Shown piece by piece: positions 24,604-33,283 of a stretch of 64,000 nt of DNA. The stretch spans positions 157,657 to 221,656 of the forward strand of contig DVNL01000007.1 in the NCBI GenBank assembly GCA_018714385.1, given 5' to 3'. Under the pieces are notes generated by a model, which saw only the letters and a list, made by a program, of their open reading frames with translations, was not told where the DNA came from and ran no database searches. The stretch comes from Candidatus Enterosoma merdigallinarum (GTDB taxonomy: Bacteria > Bacillota_I > Bacilli_A > RFN20 > CAG-288). Position 1 is the stretch's first letter. Every line of letters starts with the position of its first letter. The position numbers were made by a program, and so were the translations under genes.

Positions 24604-26850
24604 ATGAGAGAAGAATGGAGAGGATTCGTTCCGGGACATTACGAAGAGGAAATCGATGTCCGGGACTTCATCCAGAGGAACTATACCCCTTACGAGGGAG
24701 ACGAGTCCTTCCTTGAGGGACCCACGGAGGCCACGAACCGTCTCTGGGGCCATCTGCAGGAACTTCAGAAGGAAGAAAGAAGCAAGGGCGGCGTCCTCGA
24801 CATGGAGGAGCACGTCGTCTCCGGCATCACCGCCTATGGCGCGGCCTATCTCTCCCCTGAGGGCAAAGGAGACGAGAAGGTGGTCGGCCTTCAGACGGAC
24901 AAGCCTTTGAAGAGAGCCTTCATGCCCTATGGCGGCATCAAGATGGCGGAAGAGAGCCTCACCACCTACGGCTATACTCCCGACCCTGCCCTCCACAAGA
25001 TCTTCACCGAATACCACAAGACCCATAACCAGGGTGTCTTCGATATCTACACCCCCGAGATGCGTCGGGCCAGGCACAGCCATATCATCACCGGCCTTCC
25101 CGATACCTATGGCCGCGGAAGAATCGTCGGCGACTATCGCCGCGTCGCCCTCTACGGCATCGACTATCTTGTCGAGAAGAAGAAGGAAGACTTCGCCAAC
25201 ACCGGCGACGGCACGATGACCGAGGATGTCATCCGCCGCCGAGAGGAAATCACCGAGCAGATCCGCGCCCTTCTGGCGATGAAGAAGATGGCCGAGTCTT
25301 ATGGCTTTGACATCTCCAAGCCTGCCAAGAACGCCAGAGAGGCTTTCCAGTGGCTCTATTTCGGCTATCTCGCCGCCATCAAGACGCAAAACGGCGCTGC
25401 CATGTCCGTCGGAAGAATCTCTACCTTCTTGGATATCTACATCGAAAGGGATCTCAAGGAAGGCACTTTGACGGAGAAGGAAGCGCAGGAGCTTGTCGAC
25501 CATATCGTCATGAAGTTCCGCATGGTCAAATTCGCCCGTATCCCGTCCTACAATCAGCTCTTCTCCGGCGACCCCGTCTGGGCGACGCTGGAAGTCGCCG
25601 GCATGGGGATGGACGGCAGAAGCATGGTCACGAAGAACGATTTCCGTTTCCTCCATACCCTGGAGAACATGGGACCTTCCCCCGAGCCCAATCTCACGGT
25701 CCTCTATTCGCCTCGACTCGGTGAGAACTTCAAGCGCTATGCCAGCAAGATCAGCATCGACACCTCTTCCATCCAATACGAGAACGATGAGGTCATGCGT
25801 CCTGTCTGGAAGGACGACTATTCCATCTGCTGCTGCGTCTCGGCCACCGAGACGGGCAAGGAGATGCAGTTCTTCGGCGCCAGGGCCAATCTTGCCAAGT
25901 GCCTCCTTTACGCCATCAACGGCGGAAAGGACGAGATGCTGAAGACCCAGGTCGGTCCCGAGACGGCCCCGATCACCTCCGAATACCTGGACTATGACGA
26001 GGTCGTCCACAAGTTCGACATCACCATGGATTGGCTTGCCGGTCTCTATGTCAACGTCCTCAACGCCATCCACTACATGCACGACAAGTACTACTACGAA
26101 GCCGCCGAGATGGCTCTCATCGACACCGATGTCCGTCGCACCTTCGCCACCGGCATCGCCGGCTTCAGCCACGTCGTGGATTCCCTCTCTGCCATCAAGT
26201 ACGCCAAGGTGAAGACCGTCCGCGATGCCGACGGCATTGTCACGGATTTCGAGATCGAGGGAGACTTCCCCCGCTACGGAAACGATGACGACAGGGCGGA
26301 CAAGATCGCCGTCGATCTTCTGAAGACGTTCATGAAGAAGATCCGCAAGCACCATACCTACCGCAACTCCGAGCCGACGACCTCCATCCTGACGATCACT
26401 TCCAACGTCGTCTACGGCAAGGCCACCGGCGCCCTTCCCGACGGAAGGAAGGCCAAGGAACCTTTTGCCCCCGGCGCAAATCCGGCCTATGGCGCCGAGA
26501 AGAACGGCCTTCTGGCTTCCCTCAACTCCGTCGCCAAGCTCCCCTATGAATTCGCCTTGGACGGCATCTCCAACACGCAGACCATCAACCCCGGAGCCCT
26601 TGGACATGACGAGAACGAGAGAGTCGGAAATCTCGTCCATGTTCTCGACGGCTACTTCACAAACGGCGGCCATCATCTCAATGTCAACGTCTTCGGACGC
26701 GAGAAGCTCATCGATTGCATGGAGCATCCCGAAAAGCCGGAATATGCCAACTTCACCATCCGTGTCTCGGGCTATGCCGTCAAGTTCATCGATCTGACCA
26801 GGGAGCAGCAGCTGGACGTCATCTCCAGAACCTGCCACAGCGAGCTTTGA
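24604..26850 (+). CDS. pflB: Pyruvate formate-lyase (formate C-acetyltransferase)
   Basis: This 748-residue glycyl radical enzyme converts pyruvate and CoA to acetyl-CoA and formate without oxygen. The catalytic cysteines are Cys410-Cys411 in SICCCVSA (a third, Cys409, precedes them). The radical glycine is Gly723 in [11 protein letters not shown] near the C-terminus. Length and the [10 protein letters not shown] stretch match true PflB rather than diol dehydratases. It has its own promoter, AGGAGGT before the ATG, and is coupled to pflA by a four-base overlap. It is a main fermentation step here. Confidence 0.98.
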   Translation: MREEWRGFVPGHYEEEIDVRDFIQRNYTPYEGDESFLEGPTEATNRLWGHLQELQKEERSKGGVLDMEEHVVSGITAYGAAYLSPEGKGDEKVVGLQTDKPLKRAFMPYGGIKMAEESLTTYGYTPDPALHKIFTEYHKTHNQGVFDIYTPEMRRARHSHIITGLPDTYGRGRIVGDYRRVALYGIDYLVEKKKEDFANTGDGTMTEDVIRRREEITEQIRALLAMKKMAESYGFDISKPAKNAREAFQWLYFGYLAAIKTQNGAAMSVGRISTFLDIYIERDLKEGTLTEKEAQELVDHIVMKFRMVKFARIPSYNQLFSGDPVWATLEVAGMGMDGRSMVTKNDFRFLHTLENMGPSPEPNLTVLYSPRLGENFKRYASKISIDTSSIQYENDEVMRPVWKDDYSICCCVSATETGKEMQFFGARANLAKCLLYAINGGKDEMLKTQVGPETAPITSEYLDYDEVVHKFDITMDWLAGLYVNVLNAIHYMHDKYYYEAAEMALIDTDVRRTFATGIAGFSHVVDSLSAIKYAKVKTVRDADGIVTDFEIEGDFPRYGNDDDRADKIAVDLLKTFMKKIRKHHTYRNSEPTTSILTITSNVVYGKATGALPDGRKAKEPFAPGANPAYGAEKNGLLASLNSVAKLPYEFALDGISNTQTINPGALGHDENERVGNLVHVLDGYFTNGGHHLNVNVFGREKLIDCMEHPEKPEYANFTIRVSGYAVKFIDLTREQQLDVISRTCHSEL

Positions 26851-27572
26851 TCGCAAACGTCAATTCCATCGAGACGTTCGGGTCGGTTGACGGCCCGGGC
26901 GTCCGATTCGTCCTCTTCCTTTCCTCCTGCCCTTTCCGGTGCCTCTATTGCCACAATCCCGAGACGTGGACGGCAAAAGGGGCAGAAAGACTGGATGCCG
27001 AGACAATCTTGAGGAAGGCCTTGCGATATCGCGGCTATTGGGGAAAGGAAGGCGGCATCACCGTCAGCGGGGGAGAACCCCTAAACCAAATTGATTTTTT
27101 GATCGAATTCTTTTCGCTGTGCAAGAAGGAAGGCATTCATACTTGCATTGACACGGCACTTGCCAATTTCACGACGGAAGGAGAATATTTCGAGAAGTTC
27201 AAGAAGCTGATGGCGGTGACGGACCTTCTTCTTGTCGACATCAAGGAAATCGACGAGAAGAAGCATATCCTTTTGACGGGAAAGACCAACCGTCATGTCT
27301 TGGAGGGGCTGAGATATCTTTCCGACATTCAAAAGCCTGTCTGGATAAGACATGTGCTTGTGCCGGGATACACGGATTTCGATGAAGATTTGAGGAAACT
27401 TCGAGCCTTCATCGACACGCTCGACAACGTCCAGCGCGTCGAAGTCCTTCCTTATCATGATCTGGCTAAGCCGAAGTACGCGAAGCTTAGCATTCCCTAT
27501 CCTTTGGCGGATGTCCTGCCGCCGACCAAGGATCGTGTGGAAAACGCCAAACGCATCCTGAAGGCATTCTGA
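26847..27572 (+). CDS. pflA: Pyruvate formate-lyase activating enzyme, TTG start
   Basis: This radical SAM enzyme makes the glycyl radical on PflB. From the TTG at 26847 it has 241 residues and opens with the family's N-terminal motif [12 protein letters not shown]. The 4Fe-4S ligands are Cys28, Cys32 and Cys35 ([11 protein letters not shown]), followed by [13 protein letters not shown]. The start is chosen because the motif begins within ten residues and no ATG or GTG is near. The TTG overlaps the pflB stop as TTGA, so translation is probably coupled. An in-frame ATG at 26715 lies inside pflB and would add about 44 unrelated residues. Confidence 0.93.
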   Translation: MIANVNSIETFGSVDGPGVRFVLFLSSCPFRCLYCHNPETWTAKGAERLDAETILRKALRYRGYWGKEGGITVSGGEPLNQIDFLIEFFSLCKKEGIHTCIDTALANFTTEGEYFEKFKKLMAVTDLLLVDIKEIDEKKHILLTGKTNRHVLEGLRYLSDIQKPVWIRHVLVPGYTDFDEDLRKLRAFIDTLDNVQRVEVLPYHDLAKPKYAKLSIPYPLADVLPPTKDRVENAKRILKAF

Positions 27573-27580
27573 AACGAATG

Positions 27581-27608
27581 AAAAGGGGAGCCGACGAGCT
27601 CCCCTTTT
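27581..27608. terminator. Bidirectional terminator after pflA
   Basis: AAAAGGGGAGC / GCTCCCCTTTT stem with T-runs on both strands; it serves pflA and the convergent lipoprotein gene. Confidence 0.88.
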
Positions 27609-27614
27609 TGCCGC

Positions 27615-28445
27615 CTAGATTCTCGCTTCGGAATAGGTTCCGTCGTCATTCTTCTGGAAGTAGAGGCGGTCGTTGTCCAGTTTGGCGAGGATGTAGTATT
27701 TCCCCTCCTTCTGGAAGTCGACGAATTTCATTTCCGTGTAGTCGTGGTTTTCTCTGTCGAGAAGCTTCAGCTCGACTTCCCCGTCTTCTTGCTCCAAGGA
27801 ATAGGCGTGCACCTTTCTTCCTCCTTGGTAGATTTCATACTCGAATTCGCTTTCGTCTCGTTCCTTTTCCTGCTTGACGTGGACGTAGCTTCCCTCATCG
27901 AGGAAACACCAGAAGGCGAGCTCCATTTCGTCCTCTTCTTTTTCTTTCTCGCCCCGGATTGTGTACTCGTTGCCGTCGAGAAGGACGATGCCGTCGATGC
28001 GATATTCCTCCTCGTCGTCGAATCTGTCTTCCCAGTCGTCATCGTCCAGGATGCGAGTCTGGTTGTAATACATTGTGAAGGCAGTCTCTTCGAGATTGAT
28101 GTCGGTGTAGCGGATGTCGAGTTTGATCTCATATTCAGGCCGGTCGCTTTCCGTGACGAGGCTTTCCGTCAAAAGGTTTTCTCCTTTCAATGTCGCCTCG
28201 ATGGAGGGAAGGTAGGAAAGGATCGTCTGCTTCAGAGTGTCCGAGACGGCTCTTTTGATGGAGAAGGAGGAAGTGGTGGCTCCTGCTGTCTCGAGTGCCG
28301 AGAGGAGACCGACGGAGGTGGCTGCCTCGAAGGCAAAGAGCTGGGAGTCCTCTGCCTTGGAAAGAGGGTCGGTGCCGGGCGTGGTCGTGCAGGAGGGGAA
28401 AAGGAAGAGTGAAAAGAGGGGGAGGATGAATCTGCGTGCTTTCAT
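27615..28445 (-). CDS. Acidic lipoprotein of unknown function
   Basis: This 276-residue protein has a lipoprotein signal ending LFPS-Cys19, an alanine-rich helical stretch, and then repeated beta-strand-like segments rich in Glu, Asp and Tyr. Examples are EIKLDIRYTDI, RIDGIVLLDGNEY, YEIYQGGRKVHAY and YILAKLDNDRLYF. The strand pattern suggests a beta-barrel or beta-sandwich of about eight strands (about 100-270). I recognise no family. It stands alone with its own promoter and a leader of about 90 bases. Confidence 0.8.
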   Translation of the reverse strand: MKARRFILPLFSLFLFPSCTTTPGTDPLSKAEDSQLFAFEAATSVGLLSALETAGATTSSFSIKRAVSDTLKQTILSYLPSIEATLKGENLLTESLVTESDRPEYEIKLDIRYTDINLEETAFTMYYNQTRILDDDDWEDRFDDEEEYRIDGIVLLDGNEYTIRGEKEKEEDEMELAFWCFLDEGSYVHVKQEKERDESEFEYEIYQGGRKVHAYSLEQEDGEVELKLLDRENHDYTEMKFVDFQKEGKYYILAKLDNDRLYFQKNDDGTYSEARI

Positions 28446-28748
28446 GTCGTCTTTTTCCTTTCTTGGGCCGTGCCCATCCGGAATCCCGCAAAGATTTCGG
28501 ACGAGATTCCGTCAAGAAGTCGCTTTCCTTCTTTGTGCACTCACAATAACCTAAAAAAGAATTATGGTCAATTAAAACACTTAGACTATTGTGAGAACGG
28601 ACTGGTTAAAAACAGAAGAAAATAACAAAACCATTCAATTGTCATAGAACAATGACGAAAAGCTATGGATGGAACCTTTCGCCCAGGACAAAAAGAAGGA
28701 AGAAAAAAGTTATAATAAAGTATACGAGTCTTTTGTCGGAGGATAGCC
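28446..28748. other. AT-rich divergent intergenic region between two lipoprotein genes
   Basis: These 303 bases hold the leftward promoter (28543-28571) and the rightward -10 box (TATAAT at 28711-28716, weak -35). I see no gene with a ribosome binding site and no riboswitch-like fold in the rest. Confidence 0.6.
28543..28571 (-). promoter_or_regulatory. Promoter of the lipoprotein at 27615-28445
   Basis: TTGACC, a 17-base spacer and TATTGT on the minus strand. Confidence 0.6.
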
Positions 28749-30809
28749 ATGAATAAAAAAATAGCTCTATCGGCCATATGCACATTTCTCGTCGTTCCCC
28801 TTTTCTCCTGCTCGGGGGAGAGCACTTCTCCGTCTTCGACTTCACCATCCTCGTCTTCTTCGACCGGCGAACCTATTTATCTTCATGAAAACTATCGCAG
28901 GGACGGAAACCTGCGAATGGGAGTTTCTTTTTCCTATCGGGAGAGCTCGGAAACTCTGGGCTATGAGAGTCCGATCGCCTTGATGTTCCAGGCTGACGAG
29001 AAGAAACGCTACGGCGATGATGCCTCCCTGCAGATATACCCGTTCCGGCTCGACGGGGAAGAAGCCGAAAAACTTCAGCAGGCCGAAAGGAACAGAGAGG
29101 TTCTTCAGCTCCTCTTCTCCCTCTCCAACTCACTTTTGGAGGAACAAGAAGCTGACAGCGGTCTTTTGCCGATACTTGCGGACCGTTATGCGACGCCGTT
29201 TGAGTCATTGGAAGAATTGCCGGACGAGACGTTTTTGATGAACTCCCTGGATGGGCGACCTGTCTTTTTCGACACCATCGAAGAGGAGGGAAAGAACAGG
29301 CTCACTTATTTCGAAGAAGGCGAACAGACAAGCAACCCCCTGGATGGCTTTGATCTCGACACGATTCAGCTGAATGCTCCTGCTCTGCTGGCCTACCTCG
29401 ATGAGCTTTTCCCGGAGGAATCCATTCTTCGTCCGTTCTTTTCAACGGTCGGGGATCTTGTCGACTTCCTTTCAGACGGTCTTTCCATCGCACTTGAACC
29501 ACACGATGAAAATGAGGCAGAAGTTATCTTTTATCTCAATGATATCGGGAAAGAAAGATTGATTAATCAAATCAATACTATGTTTGGCACTTCAATGCTT
29601 TCATTGAAAATTGGAGAATTTTCTTTAAGCATCGGCATCTTCAATGACGATGTTCTTCTCAATCAGATTTCCAGCGTCGATTTTTCGTTCAAAACGGAGG
29701 GGCTTCTTTCTTTCGGGGTCTATTTCGACGCTGACTTGGGGAAAACGCATCAGCCTTTGCCTTTGGACTTCTTCGATAATCTTATGGCGGAGGCGGAAGG
29801 CCACCGTCAGACCAGCGAGGAAGCCCTGCCCTTTTTCGATGTCGTTCGAGATTATGCTCCTTTCAAATCCGGAGTCGGAGGAAGCGAGTCCCTCGATGAA
29901 TCGAAAATTGATCTTTCAAAGACCATCGAATCGACGATGGAACAGGCTGCCAAAGATTACTTCTTGCTTTCCGATGAGGCAAAAGGCCTGTTGGGGTCCG
30001 TCTTCTCTTCTGCCGCTAACGAGGATGAGCTCACAGATCTGCTTCTTGCCAGGCACCAGCAGGGAGTCGACAAGATTGCGACCCTTGTTTCCGAGCATTC
30101 CCAGGCAGGGACAGTCGACGATTCCAACTACCGGACACTATTTGATCCTGTCGTCTCATATGCCAATTGGGAACAAGGCCTTACGGATTACGGTGCAGAT
30201 AATGCCTTGTCCGACCTCCATTCTTATCTCGATTCCCGGATGGACCGGATCGAGACGCTTCTTTCGGAAGGCGTATCGGGCACGCCGTTTGAGTCCTTTG
30301 TCCAGAATCCGAACTCCGAAACACTTTCGACAGCCCTTCAAGCGGACGAAGACTTGCGGGAAATCGTCGAGATTCCGGACGGCTATCTTTCGGGCGACAG
30401 GGAAAAGCGCTACGAGACGATCCAGGCATCCTACCAAGATGTCCTGGAAAGCCTGAAGACGCCTTTCCATACGTATCTTTCTTCTGAACTTCTCAATGCG
30501 GATTTCGACACCCTCAGCGAAATTGAGGCCTCCGACGGTGTCCAAAACGATCATTTCTTTGACAGGACTCTTCTTTCCTCTGAGGAGCGGAGCGCCGTTT
30601 CGGCAAGTGTCCGGGCCGAAGAGAAGGCATTGGAACAGCGGCTTCTTTCCGCTTCCGACAGTCTTTTGAATCTCGAGGCCACTTTCTTGGCCATGCGCTT
30701 GGACATAGAGACGCTCGAAAGCGTCGAATCGACTTTCCTGGGCAGCACGCTTTCCGCCGAAAACGTCAAGGAGTTCCATACGCAGCTTTACGGCATTCTT
30801 TCCGACTGA
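28749..30809 (+). CDS. Large lipoprotein of unknown function, paralogue of 12301-14619
   Basis: This 686-residue protein has a lipobox (PLFS-Cys21), a short Ser/Thr/Pro linker (22-40) and a large extracellular part starting NYRRDGNLRMGVSF. It shares with the 772-residue lipoprotein the YRR-GNL opening, the LRPFFSTVGDLVDFL segment, a strand pair near 250-320, and the helical C-terminal half including YANWEQGL. Identity is patchy, so this is an old duplication. No known domain is visible. The start has GGAGG upstream; codon use matches the neighbours. Confidence 0.85.
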   Translation: MNKKIALSAICTFLVVPLFSCSGESTSPSSTSPSSSSSTGEPIYLHENYRRDGNLRMGVSFSYRESSETLGYESPIALMFQADEKKRYGDDASLQIYPFRLDGEEAEKLQQAERNREVLQLLFSLSNSLLEEQEADSGLLPILADRYATPFESLEELPDETFLMNSLDGRPVFFDTIEEEGKNRLTYFEEGEQTSNPLDGFDLDTIQLNAPALLAYLDELFPEESILRPFFSTVGDLVDFLSDGLSIALEPHDENEAEVIFYLNDIGKERLINQINTMFGTSMLSLKIGEFSLSIGIFNDDVLLNQISSVDFSFKTEGLLSFGVYFDADLGKTHQPLPLDFFDNLMAEAEGHRQTSEEALPFFDVVRDYAPFKSGVGGSESLDESKIDLSKTIESTMEQAAKDYFLLSDEAKGLLGSVFSSAANEDELTDLLLARHQQGVDKIATLVSEHSQAGTVDDSNYRTLFDPVVSYANWEQGLTDYGADNALSDLHSYLDSRMDRIETLLSEGVSGTPFESFVQNPNSETLSTALQADEDLREIVEIPDGYLSGDREKRYETIQASYQDVLESLKTPFHTYLSSELLNADFDTLSEIEASDGVQNDHFFDRTLLSSEERSAVSASVRAEEKALEQRLLSASDSLLNLEATFLAMRLDIETLESVESTFLGSTLSAENVKEFHTQLYGILSD

Positions 30810-30840
30810 AATCGTTTTTTATCCTCTCGGCTTGCAAAGC

Positions 30841-30849
30841 TGGTATAAT
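30841..30849 (+). promoter_or_regulatory. Extended -10 promoter of the Nfu pair
   Basis: TGGTATAAT. The in-frame GTG at 30859 is nine bases downstream and the ATG at 30868 eighteen. Confidence 0.6.
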
Positions 30850-30867
30850 GGCCAACCGGTGATTGCT

Positions 30868-31236
30868 ATGGAAAACCAAAAAGACATTGAGGAACGCATC
30901 GAGCAGGTCCTTGACAAACTTCGTCCTTTCCTTCAGAGGGAAGGCGGGAATATACGACTCGACCATTATGATGGCGAGACCGGCATTTGCTATGTCGACA
31001 TGATCGGCGCTTGCGCCGGTTGCGTGATGGCATCCACGGATGTTTCCGAATCCGTGGAAGTCATGGTCATGGACGAGGTGCCCGAAGTGAAGAAAGTCGA
31101 GCTCATTGCTCCGACCGTCCAGCAGTCTTTCGATGACCTTCTGCGCATGCTGGCGGAACAACAGCAGGCCGAAGCAGAACTTGAGAAAGAAAAGGATGAC
31201 GCCAGAGAAGAGCAGAGATCCAAGGACAGAGCTTAA
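30868..31236 (+). CDS. NifU C-terminal-domain (Nfu-type) iron-sulphur protein, first copy
   Basis: This 122-residue protein carries one NifU-like domain. RPFLQREGGNI is followed by the cluster motif GACAGC (Cys49, Cys52), which usually holds a 4Fe-4S cluster shared in a dimer. A Lys/Glu-rich tail of about 30 residues follows. It should carry clusters to target enzymes; candidates in the window are PflA and RnfC. The start is uncertain: ATG 30868 has no Shine-Dalgarno, and GTG 30859 would fit a leaderless mRNA. It overlaps the second copy by 41 bases. Confidence 0.85.
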   Translation: MENQKDIEERIEQVLDKLRPFLQREGGNIRLDHYDGETGICYVDMIGACAGCVMASTDVSESVEVMVMDEVPEVKKVELIAPTVQQSFDDLLRMLAEQQQAEAELEKEKDDAREEQRSKDRA

Positions 31237-31477
31237 GGTCCTGTCTCAGGCAGAGAAGATCCTCTCTTCCATCCGACCTTTTCTGAGGAACGAGGGCAGC
31301 GATGTCGTGACGAAGGATTTTCGAGACGGCGTTTTGTATCTGACGGTCTCCGGTGCCTGTGTCGGCTGTGCTCTTGCAGGAAATGACTTGGGCGATTTGA
31401 CGTCCCTCTTGAAAGAAAGCATTCCGGAAGTCCGTCAAGTGACATATTTGAACATCAATGGGCTTCCTATCTTTTGA
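31196..31477 (+). CDS. NifU C-terminal-domain (Nfu-type) protein, second copy
   Basis: This 93-residue paralogue of the preceding gene has RPFLRNEGSDVV, YLTVSGACVGC (Cys55, Cys58) and little else. The start is the ATG at 31196 inside the tail of the first copy, in another frame. In-frame alternatives further upstream would add low-complexity sequence read out of the first gene. The two CxxC proteins may form a heterodimer that shares one cluster. Translational coupling is likely given the overlap. Confidence 0.8.
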   Translation: MTPEKSRDPRTELKVLSQAEKILSSIRPFLRNEGSDVVTKDFRDGVLYLTVSGACVGCALAGNDLGDLTSLLKESIPEVRQVTYLNINGLPIF

Positions 31478-31487
31478 AAGATAGGAA
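31464..31487 (+). repeat. Perfect palindrome (11-bp arms) over the stop codon of the second Nfu gene
   Basis: TTCCTATCTTT and AAAGATAGGAA flank TG. The arms include the last codons and the TGA. In RNA it makes a stable hairpin, followed after some ten bases by a T-run, so it may act as terminator or 3' protector. Confidence 0.7.
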
Positions 31488-31522
31488 AACATCGCACTTT
31501 TTTACACGCTTCGTCTTTGCTG

Positions 31523-31531
31523 TGCTAGAAT
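31523..31531 (+). promoter_or_regulatory. Extended -10 promoter of pduL
   Basis: TGCTAGAAT, with TTTACA 19 bases further upstream. Confidence 0.6.
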
Positions 31532-31553
31532 CTTTTTGCGAGGTATATTTAAT

Positions 31554-32195
31554 ATGGCAGATAAACCTTTTATCGTTGAGACGAGCGCCCATCACATCCA
31601 CGTCACCCAGGAGACCCTGGAGAAGCTCTTCGGAGAAGGCTTCCAGCTCGAAGTCCGGAAGATGCTTTCCCAGCCCGGTCAGTTTGCTTCGAATCAGCGT
31701 TTGGATGTCGTCTATCACGCCAAGGTCAAGAACAGAAAGACCGGCGAGATCGAAGACAAGGATTTCACGCTCAAGAACCTTTCCATCCTTGGGCCTGTCC
31801 GCAGCGGAAATCAGGTTGAGATTTCTTTGACTGAAGCTCGTTCCATCAAGGCGGAAGTCCCGATTCGTGAAAGCGGCGACACCAAAGGCAGCGCTCCCTT
31901 TACACTTGTCAATCCGCTCAATGGAAACAAGGTTGATTGTGAAGAAGGCATGATTGTCGCCAAGAGACACATTCATATGACACCCAAGGATGCGGAAGAA
32001 TACGGCGTTCAGAACGGAGATATCGTCAGTGTCAAGATTGAGTCCGACAATGGCCGAAGCGCCATTCTTGGCGATGTCGTCATCCGCGTCAGCGAGAAAT
32101 ATGCTCTTGCGATGCATATCGATACGGATGAGTCCAATGCCGTCGGCGGCAAGGCCCTCGGCGTTTACGGAACGATCGTCAAAGAGGCGTTCTGA
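31554..32195 (+). CDS. pduL: PduL-type phosphate acyltransferase
   Basis: This 213-residue enzyme swaps CoA for phosphate on acetyl- or propionyl-CoA. Two His-rich motifs that bind the zinc pair are visible: SAHHIHVT (13-16) and AKRHIHMTP (His139, His141). GPVRSGNQVEIS is also typical. There are no microcompartment genes nearby and no N-terminal encapsulation extension, so it probably works in the cytosol as the phosphotransacetylase of acetate fermentation, downstream of PflB. The start is the ATG at 31554 after GAGGT; the stop overlaps the next ATG by one base (TGATG). Confidence 0.95.
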   Translation: MADKPFIVETSAHHIHVTQETLEKLFGEGFQLEVRKMLSQPGQFASNQRLDVVYHAKVKNRKTGEIEDKDFTLKNLSILGPVRSGNQVEISLTEARSIKAEVPIRESGDTKGSAPFTLVNPLNGNKVDCEEGMIVAKRHIHMTPKDAEEYGVQNGDIVSVKIESDNGRSAILGDVVIRVSEKYALAMHIDTDESNAVGGKALGVYGTIVKEAF

Positions 32196-33148
32196 TGCCG
32201 AATCTTCTCGCCCACAATCTCGTCGCCAAGAGACTTTACATCAAGGAAGCCGAGCAGACCCTTCCCGGCAAAGAGAACTTCATCGCCGGGAATTATGATT
32301 TTCTCTCCCTCGGCGCACAGGGGCCCGATCCCCTCTTCTATTTCGGCATCGTCCCTTTCCATGCCCCTCATTTTCTGACCGCCAGGAAAAAGCTTGGCGA
32401 GAAAATACATCGCGAGGACGGGCGGAAGTTTTTCAAGTTTCTGCTTGAGCAGTGCTACGGCATCGATGATCCGCGAACTCTGGCTCGGATGCGCTCCTTT
32501 GTCTTGGGCCAATTTGCCCACTATCTTTTGGACAGGGAAGCCCATCCTTACATTCTCTTCTTTTCCGGCTTCGACAAGGAAGGAAGGATTTCTGGAAAGT
32601 ACCATTTTCGGCACACCTATTTTGAAAGCATGATCGATGTCTGCCTGGCCAAGAAGTTCAAGATGACCTATTTCTTGAACCATCCTTCGGATGCCTTGTG
32701 TCTTGATCGCAACTTCCTTGAGACGATCGACAAGGCTTTCGTCCCCGTGCTTCAGAAGATGTTTCCGCAGGTCCGGATTCCTGCCCATATCTATCGCGAA
32801 TCGATCGTCAACATGCATGCCACGATTCGTTTCATGAACAAAAACGGCAAAGTCAAGCGGGCCTTGGTCGGCAAGAATTCCCTGGGCGCCCTCTATCTTC
32901 CTTCCGACAAGGCTGACGAGTCTGTTTTGAACTTGAATCGCGAGCCGTGGCAGGATCCTGTCAGCGGCGCCTTGCACAACGAGTCGTTCATCGACATTCA
33001 TACCCGTGCCTATCAGATCTTGGATGCCTGCTATCAAGACTTAGTCCGTTATGGCTATAGCTACGAGGTCTTTTCGAAGTATCTCGATGGACGGGACTAT
33101 TACGGCCTTCCTATCGGCAGTCATTGGCAATACCGAAGACCGGAGTGA
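32195..33148 (+). CDS. Zinc-dependent phospholipase C-like protein
   Basis: This 317-residue protein has the motifs of the zinc-dependent phospholipase C family: AHNLVAKRL near the N-terminus, GAQGPDPLFYFG (about 42-53), then FAHYLLDREAHPYI with the paired histidines and Asp expected to bind zinc. There is no signal peptide, so unlike clostridial alpha-toxin it is probably intracellular. Its real substrate is unknown. It is coupled to pduL by a one-base stop/start overlap, but no pathway link is obvious. Confidence 0.82.
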   Translation: MPNLLAHNLVAKRLYIKEAEQTLPGKENFIAGNYDFLSLGAQGPDPLFYFGIVPFHAPHFLTARKKLGEKIHREDGRKFFKFLLEQCYGIDDPRTLARMRSFVLGQFAHYLLDREAHPYILFFSGFDKEGRISGKYHFRHTYFESMIDVCLAKKFKMTYFLNHPSDALCLDRNFLETIDKAFVPVLQKMFPQVRIPAHIYRESIVNMHATIRFMNKNGKVKRALVGKNSLGALYLPSDKADESVLNLNREPWQDPVSGALHNESFIDIHTRAYQILDACYQDLVRYGYSYEVFSKYLDGRDYYGLPIGSHWQYRRPE

Positions 33149-33156
33149 GAATCCTC

Positions 33157-33180
33157 GGGGCCCATTGGTGGCCCCTTTTC
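33157..33180 (+). terminator. Intrinsic terminator before the rnf operon
   Basis: GGGGCC / GGCCCC stem with a seven-base loop and TTTTCTTTTT. Confidence 0.8.
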
Positions 33181-33257
33181 TTTTTCTCCGATTTTCCGCA
33201 AGCGAAATTTGTTTTGAAAGTTGCTATTTAGTATTTTCTTATGATTTGCGATTAGTC

Positions 33258-33263
33258 TATAAT
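33258..33263 (+). promoter_or_regulatory. -10 box of the rnf operon
   Basis: TATAAT lies 20 bases before the rnfC ATG. The -35 region (TTTCTT) is poor, so an activator may be needed. Confidence 0.55.
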
Positions 33264-33283
33264 ACTGCTTGAGGATAACAGCA

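Noticed and set aside
24577..26856. 759-codon open frame opposite pflB
   Set aside because: pflB is certain from its catalytic motifs. The antisense product resembles no protein and has no ribosome site.
28651..28755. 34-codon frame before the second large lipoprotein
   Set aside because: No Shine-Dalgarno, composition typical of intergenic DNA, and it spans the -10 box of the lipoprotein gene.
31554..32195. PduL as a sign of a bacterial microcompartment
   Set aside because: No shell-protein genes are nearby and the protein lacks an encapsulation extension, so a cytosolic phosphotransacylase role is more likely.
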